Assembly: GCA_002793835.1 (NCBI GenBank)
Contig: PFDW01000062.1
Span: 1 to 5,216, forward strand
Length of the DNA stretch: 5,216 nt
Reading direction: 5' to 3'
Origin: Candidatus Portnoybacteria bacterium CG10_big_fil_rev_8_21_14_0_10_36_7
GTDB lineage: Bacteria > Patescibacteriota > Minisyncoccia > Portnoybacterales > PFDW01
Shown: one piece after another, positions 1-5,216 of the stretch
Layout of the letters: the number at the start of each line of letters is the position of its first letter
Position numbering within the stretch: the stretch's first letter is position 1
Program-made: the position numbers and the translations under genes
Notes under the pieces: generated by a model
Told to the model about the DNA's origin: nothing
Database searches by the model: none
The model's input: only the letters and a program-made list of their open reading frames with translations

Positions 1-1568
1 TGACCCTCTCGGTCGGTTTTTCAATTCCTCAAATCTTTTTGTTAGTCAAGAAACCCTCTGATTATGTTCCCTTCACGTCTAATCTTAAACTTTCATTTTT
101 TGAGGAAGAAACTTATATTTATGCGGCACACGTAAGAAGAATTGACGAAGGTTATCTCAATGGCGACCCTTATCTGTGGGAGTATAAAAATTCTTCTTCT
201 CCTTACATCGAAGAACTGGGCAGTTATATGCCTCTTTGGATTTCCTCAAAAATTGCAGGGTCAGTCAGTGCCGGATTTGTTTTATCGGAATTTATTTTTC
301 CACCGCTTTTATTTTTATTGATTTTCTACTCTTTAAAGAAGTTCAAATACAAAACATATTTTGCAATCGCGGCCTCACTTGCAGTTATTATTATTCCATT
401 TTTTTCCACACTCATCCCTTTACCCTTTCATGATAGTACCAGATGGTGGGGATCTAGTAATCTGCCTGTCTTTTTTACAAGAATACCGCATCCCCTGATT
501 TCCTCAGTTTATCTGTTCACCCCACTGTTTTTTACTGCAGCCTTTCTAACTTCGCCTGCCCCCTATATGTTTTACCTTTTTCCGCTTCTAATGGGTATCG
601 TTTTGTATTCATCGCCGTTTATTGCATCAAGCGTAATAATAGGTTCTCTCATTCTCACCCCCGCTTTAATAAAAAAATTTACTTTTAAAAAACTTGTATT
701 GTCAGCATTTATTTTTCTTCTGTGTGCCCTGCCCCTATTGCTAAATGCTCTATCTTTTCAGAAATTAATTGACACAAAAGATTTTTTAGTAAGAACTAGC
801 TTTCCACTGCATTTTATGTTTCCTGTACAGCTTAGGTATCTTTTCATCGGAAGTTTTCTATTTTTATTAAGAAGAGACAAGTTTTCGGCAGTGATACTTT
901 CCTATATAACCGCTGCCTCTATTTTGATTGATGGACACCAACTATTGCTTGGAAGAAACTTAGAAGCAGACCATTGGGTTTCGAGAATAATGGCTCCTTT
1001 AGCAACTCTTTCAATATTTCTAAGTATCCATTTTTTTATTAAAAAGCTTAGGTTTTCCAATATTATTTGGATAGTGTTTAGCGTAATTTTAATTGGAATT
1101 TTATTTATAAAACAATATTCATGGATAAAGGAAAGAATTAATGAATTCCCCTTAGCAATTAAAGAAGAAGAGGCTCTAAATCAAATTATTAAAAATACTA
1201 AGGAAGAAGATGTCATAGGAAGCTTTGATTATAACCTCAATAAATATTTAACCGGAATGACAGGCAGAAGAGTTTATTTAGCATCGGGTGACAGGACCCT
1301 GGCAAGTACTACTGAACAACTTCGGAGAATTTGTGATTTATCAAATATAATAAAATCTAAAGACCGCCAATATATAAAAAGAATAAATTTAGATTACGCA
1401 TTAGGTTTCGATGTCTGGTATAAAGATGATCTTTCGGATATTATTCAAAAAATTGAGAACTGTAGAAAAGAAAATTTTGAAGGGCCTAAATATAAACTGG
1501 ATTACATTCTGCAAGAAAATGAAGAGCAGGGATTTGATTTAATTCCAATTTCGAGAGACCTACCATGA
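1..1568 (+). CDS. Multi-pass membrane protein, GT-C glycosyltransferase-like (5' end cut by window)
   Basis: Probable integral membrane glycosyltransferase of the GT-C type, which would move a sugar from a polyprenyl-phosphate donor on the outer face of the membrane; this role is inferred from architecture. The frame is open from the first complete codon (nt 3), and the residues before the TTG at 39 (TLSVGFSIPQIF) read as the end of a membrane helix. The gene therefore starts upstream of the window, and 521 residues are visible. An acidic cluster (FFEEETY, visible residues about 32-38) followed by HVRRIDEGY sits in the first large loop, where GT-C enzymes carry their catalytic acidic residues. 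Many hydrophobic helices span about 90-370, with a DGHQ...HW motif near 310-325. A soluble tail of about 130 residues follows (TGRRVYL near 420), as in many GT-C proteins. It ends in an ATGA overlap with the methyltransferase gene. It could instead be a non-catalytic polysaccharide membrane protein; the exact family is not recognised. Confidence 0.8.
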   Translation, partial: TLSVGFSIPQIFLLVKKPSDYVPFTSNLKLSFFEEETYIYAAHVRRIDEGYLNGDPYLWEYKNSSSPYIEELGSYMPLWISSKIAGSVSAGFVLSEFIFPPLLFLLIFYSLKKFKYKTYFAIAASLAVIIIPFFSTLIPLPFHDSTRWWGSSNLPVFFTRIPHPLISSVYLFTPLFFTAAFLTSPAPYMFYLFPLLMGIVLYSSPFIASSVIIGSLILTPALIKKFTFKKLVLSAFIFLLCALPLLLNALSFQKLIDTKDFLVRTSFPLHFMFPVQLRYLFIGSFLFLLRRDKFSAVILSYITAASILIDGHQLLLGRNLEADHWVSRIMAPLATLSIFLSIHFFIKKLRFSNIIWIVFSVILIGILFIKQYSWIKERINEFPLAIKEEEALNQIIKNTKEEDVIGSFDYNLNKYLTGMTGRRVYLASGDRTLASTTEQLRRICDLSNIIKSKDRQYIKRINLDYALGFDVWYKDDLSDIIQKIENCRKENFEGPKYKLDYILQENEEQGFDLIPISRDLP

Positions 1569-2446
1569 AAATTAGAACAAGCTGTAATTTTTGCAGAAAA
1601 AATAAATTTCGGGAAAAGTATAAGTTTAATAATTATTCCATTTTGGAATGCACAAACTGCAAATTTCTCTTCAGGGATAAAATATTAAGCCATAAAGAAG
1701 AGGAAAAACTTTACGACAAGAATTATTATTTAGAACTGCAAAAAGAGTATTTTTCAAACTGCTTAGTTCCCAATCCAAAAGACAAATCCAGACTGTACGA
1801 TTTTTCCCAAAGGCTAGACCTTTTGGAAAGCCTTAATACTAAGCGCTCTAAAGTAAGACTACTGGATATCGGTGCCGGAACCGGTGCTTTCAGCTATCTG
1901 GCAAAGAAAAGGGGGTGGGAGGTTTATAATATCGAAATTTCTCCGTTTGTTGCTGAAATAGCAAGGAAAAAATTTAATGTACCGGTATATGTAGGAGAGG
2001 TAACGGATAAGAGATTTAAGTTAAAAGGTTTTGATGTATTAACATTTTGGGAGGCCATAGCAAACATAGAAAATACTACCAATCTCTTAAAAACAACAAA
2101 AAATTTGCTGTCAAAAAAGGGAAAGATAGGAATTCTGACCACAGTAGTAGATTCTTGGATTTACGATTTAGCCAAAATTATTTATAAATTCAGTTTTGGA
2201 AAAATTAACTATTTTATTAATGAAGGTTTTCCGATTCATCATGCTAACCATTTCACAAGAAAGGCTCTTTATAAGTCTTTAAAAAAAGAAGGTTTCAAAA
2301 TAATTTACGTATCTAACCAAGAAATTCCTTATAAATACACAAAACTTCCTAAATTTTTTCTTCCGGCTCTTTTTTTATTAGGGAAATTTGCAAAATTGTG
2401 GGGCAGAACCATTCAGGTTCTCGTCATTGCGCAGAAAATGAATTAA
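1565..2446 (+). CDS. Class I SAM-dependent methyltransferase with N-terminal Cys4 knuckle
   Basis: Cytoplasmic class I (Rossmann-fold) methyltransferase of 293 residues, close to Methyltransf_23-type enzymes found in sugar and surface-glycan clusters. The N-terminus has two CxxC pairs (C7/C10 and C29/C32), expected to bind a structural zinc. Motif I is LLDIGAGTG (residues 99-107), with E124 at the end of the next strand (VYNIEIS), the usual acidic residue that holds the SAM ribose. The strand DVLTFWEA (157-164) is the motif IV region, followed by KKGKIGILT (184-192). A PIHHANHFT stretch (223-231) and the ending TIQVLVIAQK match the usual C-terminal layout, so the protein looks complete. The ATG lies inside the ATGA overlap with the preceding membrane protein gene, with only a weak GAGAGA about six bases upstream, so translation is probably coupled. 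The substrate is unknown; a sugar or glycan O- or C-methylation is inferred from context only. The 3' end overlaps the convergent epimerase gene. Confidence 0.88.
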   Translation: MKIRTSCNFCRKNKFREKYKFNNYSILECTNCKFLFRDKILSHKEEEKLYDKNYYLELQKEYFSNCLVPNPKDKSRLYDFSQRLDLLESLNTKRSKVRLLDIGAGTGAFSYLAKKRGWEVYNIEISPFVAEIARKKFNVPVYVGEVTDKRFKLKGFDVLTFWEAIANIENTTNLLKTTKNLLSKKGKIGILTTVVDSWIYDLAKIIYKFSFGKINYFINEGFPIHHANHFTRKALYKSLKKEGFKIIYVSNQEIPYKYTKLPKFFLPALFLLGKFAKLWGRTIQVLVIAQKMN

Positions 2447-3383
2447 TCCAGGCAATATATTTTTGAAGTCCATCCTCAAATTTTGTCACCGGTTTCCAGC
2501 CCAATATCCTTCCCGTCTTTGTGATATCGGCATGAGTTATAACTACATCGCCCATTTGTGCGGGTAGCTTCTCGATTTTTGCCCGTTTCCCCGTTATTTT
2601 CTCCATAGTTAATATAAAATCTTTTAAGGCGACCGGCTTATTATTTCCCAAATTAAGTATTTCAAAATTCAGGTTTTTATTGATGGCCTTGACGATCCCA
2701 CCGGTAATGTCATCGATATATGTGTAATCCCGGCTGCTTGAACCGTCCCCGAATTGTTTAATTGTTTCCCCCTTAAGTATTGCTTTGGTAAACAAGGCTG
2801 GGGCCATATCCGGTCGCCCCCTAGGTCCATAAACCGTAAAAAACCTAAGTACTTGGGATTTCAACCCAAAACTGTGCCAGAAACTCTCAACAAAAAATTC
2901 TGCTGAACGTTTTGAAGCCCCGTACGGGGAGATAATCTTATCGCATAAATCGTCTTCCAAAAAAGGGAGTTTATTTGAATTTCCGTAAACAGAAGAGGAC
3001 GAACCGAAAACAAATTTATCAACTTTAAAATCGACAGAAAGCTTAAGTAAGTTCACGGTGCCTTCAATATTCACCTTATAGTACAGTTGAGGATCGCTAA
3101 TAGATGGCCTAACACCCGCTCTTGCGGCCAGATGGACTATTTTTTCAAACTTCTCTTTTATGAATATTTTCTTAAGTTTCTCAAAATTTAGGATATCCTC
3201 CCTATATAATTTGAAGTTTTTATTTGTTAAGGCATTTTTCAGGTTATTTTCTTTTATTTTGGGATCATAGTAGTCATTAAAATTATCCATTCCCACTACC
3301 TGATATTCGAGTTTAAGCAGCTTATCCGTTAAGTTGGAACCGATAAAGCCCGCGCAACCGGTAATTAATATTTTTTTAATCAT
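2424..3383 (-). CDS. NAD-dependent sugar-nucleotide epimerase, UDP-glucuronate 4-epimerase-like
   Basis: Extended short-chain dehydrogenase/reductase, 319 residues, a normal full length for the family. The best guess is UDP-glucuronate 4-epimerase (UDP-glucuronate to UDP-galacturonate), a cytoplasmic step that supplies glycan precursors. The N-terminal NAD site is TGCAGFIGS (G9, G12, G15) with D33 at the end of strand 2, where the NAD ribose is bound. The segment DNFNDYYDP (33-41) and HLAARAGVRPS (84-94) are typical of the glucuronate 4-epimerase branch. The catalytic set is the SSSSVYG serines (128-131) with Y154 and K158 of PYGASK. RFFTVYGPRGRPDMAP (180-195) and SRDYTYIDD (217-225) complete the substrate domain. 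The start codon lies in the last codons of the upstream membrane protein gene (8-base overlap) and no Shine-Dalgarno sequence precedes it, so coupled translation is likely. UDP-glucose/GlcNAc 4-epimerase is the main alternative. Confidence 0.9.
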   Translation of the reverse strand: MIKKILITGCAGFIGSNLTDKLLKLEYQVVGMDNFNDYYDPKIKENNLKNALTNKNFKLYREDILNFEKLKKIFIKEKFEKIVHLAARAGVRPSISDPQLYYKVNIEGTVNLLKLSVDFKVDKFVFGSSSSVYGNSNKLPFLEDDLCDKIISPYGASKRSAEFFVESFWHSFGLKSQVLRFFTVYGPRGRPDMAPALFTKAILKGETIKQFGDGSSSRDYTYIDDITGGIVKAINKNLNFEILNLGNNKPVALKDFILTMEKITGKRAKIEKLPAQMGDVVITHADITKTGRILGWKPVTKFEDGLQKYIAWINSFSAQ

Positions 3384-4710
3384 TATTTAAATTAAAAGAA
3401 GCTAAAGCGAATAAGAGCAAACCAGAAGCAGTTGAATAGTAGTTACCGTTTCCAATTGGTCCAAAAAATACCGACAAAACAAAAACTACACTCACGCCGC
3501 AAATTGCATTTGCCAAGTTCTTTGCCTTTGGAATGAAGATCCAGGCGATTAATATAATTAATAATATACTAATTACAAAAAATTTCTCTGGAGGATAATA
3601 ATGGAATTGTCTATCCATCAAAGTAGCAAAGGTTAAACCGGCTCGTCTCAAAAGGGAAAAAACTTCAGGGTTTGTATTTATTGACACTATGCTTTTATAC
3701 AATGCTCTAAAATTCAATAACACAAATGGCATATGAATTAAGAACAAAGTCAAAAATCCCCACAAGATTACACCTGGCTTTCTTAAGGCTTTCAATTTTA
3801 GAAAGAAAAAAAATGGGATTGCATAAAATATTTTTATTCCAAGCGCAAATGCAACCGCTACAGAAAACAACTTAAATCTATTTTTTGCCAAAAATAATAA
3901 GGCAAGACCCATCAGTGAAATTATTAATCCATCGGTCAATACATACGAAAGAAAATAAAAAGTTCTGGGGTTAAATAAATAAATTAACGGCAAAAGCTGA
4001 GAGACCAGTTCGCCTTGTCCCGATAGTTTTGCAATCATATATAGAGTATAAGCAGTTACCATTGAAGCAATGATCAACAAGTATCTGGGGTCTTTGAAGA
4101 TAAAATCAAATGGTAGAAAAAGATAAATAGTAGTTGGTCCATAAGCATAGTGATAATAACCGAAATTTACATCTGATAGTTTATTGTTTGTTGCAGAAGT
4201 TTCATATGGGTTTTGCAATGCCAAAACTCTTAGAGGACCGTTTTTCAATACGCCTAAGACATCAATATCAGGTGTTTTTAGAATTCTAATCGAAGTTAAT
4301 TCAATTACAAAAGCAAGGATAATTAAAATTAAAAACTTTTTGTTAAATAAGAAATTGAAAATTTTGTTTTGACCACCACTATATAAAAAAAATAATAAAG
4401 ACCCTAAAATGCTCAAAAATAAAGAGAGCCTATTAACAACCATAGCAAAGCTCAACTCTCCGTTTATATCGACAACATTAATAGAAAAATTAATCAGAAC
4501 GAATAGTATAAGAGTAAGTTTTAATAAATCTTCCTTTCTATCATTACTAATCTTTAATGGATTTTTTAAGAATATGGCGATAGATAAAATACTAACCGAG
4601 GCGATTAATAAATAGACTCCACTTATCGAAAACCACATATTAACGGCATAAGCGAATGTTAAACAAAGATATGCGATTAATATTAATGAAAAGCTGTTTG
4701 CGTTAAACAT
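3376..4710 (-). CDS. Polytopic membrane protein, GT-C/GT87-like putative glycosyltransferase
   Basis: Complete 444-residue membrane protein with roughly ten or more hydrophobic helices from residue 7 to the C-terminus. Its layout resembles GT87/DUF2029-type GT-C mannosyltransferases, which use polyprenyl-phosphate sugars. After the helix at about 125-141 comes a loop with TPDIDV (D148 and D150, candidate catalytic acids), then LQNPYE (165-170) and YAYGP (188-192), followed by IFKDPRY. Further on are FNPR (246-249), a TDG in a helix (259-261) and K293 in LGIKIFYAIP, positions where such proteins often keep polar residues. The family assignment is by motif feel and is moderate; the donor and acceptor sugars are unknown. 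The ATG is preceded directly by an in-frame TAA, so no longer start exists. No clear ribosome binding site is seen. It follows a decarboxylase-like gene by 62 bases and overlaps the epimerase gene by 8 bases, suggesting one transcription unit. Confidence 0.85.
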   Translation of the reverse strand: MFNANSFSLILIAYLCLTFAYAVNMWFSISGVYLLIASVSILSIAIFLKNPLKISNDRKEDLLKLTLILFVLINFSINVVDINGELSFAMVVNRLSLFLSILGSLLFFLYSGGQNKIFNFLFNKKFLILIILAFVIELTSIRILKTPDIDVLGVLKNGPLRVLALQNPYETSATNNKLSDVNFGYYHYAYGPTTIYLFLPFDFIFKDPRYLLIIASMVTAYTLYMIAKLSGQGELVSQLLPLIYLFNPRTFYFLSYVLTDGLIISLMGLALLFLAKNRFKLFSVAVAFALGIKIFYAIPFFFFLKLKALRKPGVILWGFLTLFLIHMPFVLLNFRALYKSIVSINTNPEVFSLLRRAGLTFATLMDRQFHYYPPEKFFVISILLIILIAWIFIPKAKNLANAICGVSVVFVLSVFFGPIGNGNYYSTASGLLLFALASFNLNND

Positions 4711-4772
4711 TTATTCAGGGTACTCAATAATTGTCTCTATGCTGGAGTAACAATCACAAAATTAGACACTGA
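4711..4772. other. Only intergenic gap, with an imperfect hairpin
   Basis: This 62-base gap separates the decarboxylase-like gene from the downstream membrane protein gene on the minus strand and is the only non-coding stretch in the window. It contains an imperfect inverted repeat at 4730-4754: ATTGT-CTC pairs with GAG-ACAAT, with a 7-base loop and a 2-base bulge. No T-run follows on either strand, so it does not look like an intrinsic terminator. No convincing -35/-10 pair or Shine-Dalgarno sequence is visible ahead of the ATG at 4710. Read-through from the upstream gene is the simplest view; a processing or attenuation element is possible but unsupported. Confidence 0.3.
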
Positions 4773-5216
4773 TCATAAGATCTCTCTGAAATATTTTATA
4801 GTTTTTATGAGTCCCTCTTCCAGCTGCGTATTCGGTACCCATCCAAGTATGTTTTTGGCTTTTGTGATATCTGGTTTTCTCTGAACTGGATCGTCAATTG
4901 GCAAATCTTGTGAAAAAATAATTTTGCTCGCGCTTTGGGTAAGCCCTTTAATCTTTTTTGCAAATTCCAAAATTGTTATCTCATCCGGATTACCGATATT
5001 AAAAATCTGCCCTGCCTTTCCCTTTTCCATTGCCAAAATTTGGCCATCAATTTGGTCATTAATAAAACAAAAAGATCTCGTTTGCGTTCCTTTACCGTAA
5101 ATTGTTATATTTTCATTATTAATTGACTGTTTAATAAAGTTAACAACAGCCCTTCCCTCGTTTACGTTCATTTTAGGTCCATACGTGTTAAAAATCCTTG
5201 TTATTCTTGCGTCTAA
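4773..5216 (-). CDS. UDP-glucuronate decarboxylase-like SDR enzyme, C-terminal part (5' end cut by window)
   Basis: C-terminal 147 residues of an extended short-chain dehydrogenase, about the last 45% of a family usually near 310-320 residues. The frame stays open to the right edge and reads DARITRIFNTYGPK before the internal ATG at 5171, so that ATG is not the start. The motifs follow UDP-xylose synthase closely: RIFNTYGP (visible residues 7-14), EGRAVVNFI (20-28), YGKGTQTRSF (40-49), FNIGNPDEITILEF (72-85), then DDPVQRKPDITKAKNILGW and EEGL near the end. The arginine of QTRSF (R47) matches the arginine needed for decarboxylation in UXS and ArnA enzymes. The predicted reaction is NAD-dependent conversion of UDP-glucuronate to UDP-xylose in the cytoplasm. 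The NAD site and the catalytic Thr/Ser-Glu, Tyr and Lys lie outside the window, so a dTDP-glucose 4,6-dehydratase or another epimerase cannot be fully excluded. It is the upstream-most gene seen of the minus-strand run. Confidence 0.87.
   Translation of the reverse strand, partial: LDARITRIFNTYGPKMNVNEGRAVVNFIKQSINNENITIYGKGTQTRSFCFINDQIDGQILAMEKGKAGQIFNIGNPDEITILEFAKKIKGLTQSASKIIFSQDLPIDDPVQRKPDITKAKNILGWVPNTQLEEGLIKTIKYFREIL

Noticed and set aside
236..433. Short open frame on the plus strand inside the first membrane protein gene
   Set aside because: It lies wholly within the real gene in another frame and has no recognisable domain.
1924..2142. Minus-strand open frame inside the methyltransferase gene
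   Set aside because: It is antisense to the conserved SAM-binding region and shows no protein family features.
2424..2441. Small inverted repeat TCATT...AATGA at the convergent gene junction
   Set aside because: The stem has only five AT-rich pairs with an 8-base loop and no T-run on either side, so it is not a credible bidirectional terminator.
4184..4615. Two plus-strand open frames (4184-4372 and 4409-4615) opposite the membrane protein gene
   Set aside because: Both are antisense to a well-supported gene and have low-complexity, Lys/Ile/Asn-rich content expected from AT-rich DNA.
4726..4762. Possible promoter on the minus strand (TTGTTA then TATTGA, spacing about 18)
   Set aside because: The -10 box matches poorly and such pairs occur often by chance in AT-rich DNA.
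2517..4871. Shared string TTTGTGATATC at 2518-2528 and 4861-4871
   Set aside because: It encodes the same conserved Asp-Ile-Thr-Lys near the ends of the two related SDR enzymes, so it is explained by protein homology and is not a DNA repeat element.
4935..5126. Plus-strand open frame opposite the decarboxylase-like gene
   Set aside because: It is antisense to the strongly conserved QTRSF and NIGNP region of the real gene.

Overview
The window is a densely packed, AT-rich piece of a bacterial surface-polysaccharide or glycan gene cluster. It holds five protein-coding genes in two convergent runs, and both outer genes are cut by the window edges. I see no RNA gene, insertion sequence, CRISPR array or phage gene. 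TGA is used as a real stop (ends at 1568, 2424 and 4773), so the recoded TGA of Gracilibacteria/Absconditabacteria does not apply. By eye G+C is around one third. Genes overlap, Shine-Dalgarno signals are weak or absent, and the membrane proteins look like those common in Candidate Phyla Radiation (Patescibacteria) genomes. That affiliation is an impression from style, not a proven placement.

Plus strand, 1-2446: a large multi-pass membrane protein resembling GT-C glycosyltransferases (left end missing) is followed, through a 4-base ATGA overlap, by a SAM-dependent methyltransferase with an N-terminal four-cysteine knuckle. Minus strand, 5216-2424, read right to left: the C-terminal part of a UDP-glucuronate decarboxylase-like sugar-nucleotide enzyme (cut by the right edge), a 62-base gap, a second GT-C-like membrane protein, and, with an 8-base overlap, a complete UDP-glucuronate 4-epimerase-like enzyme. 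The two runs meet tail to tail and their last codons overlap by 23 bases.

A working model (inference): the two short-chain dehydrogenase/reductase (SDR) family enzymes draw on UDP-glucuronate. One makes UDP-xylose by decarboxylation and the other makes UDP-galacturonate by 4-epimerisation. The GT-C-like proteins would transfer lipid-linked sugars on the outer face of the membrane, and the methyltransferase would methylate a sugar or glycan. The sequence supports the enzyme families well, but exact substrates are not readable from it. I found no clearly new biological system; the points worth a second look are mostly about gene organisation and individual motifs.
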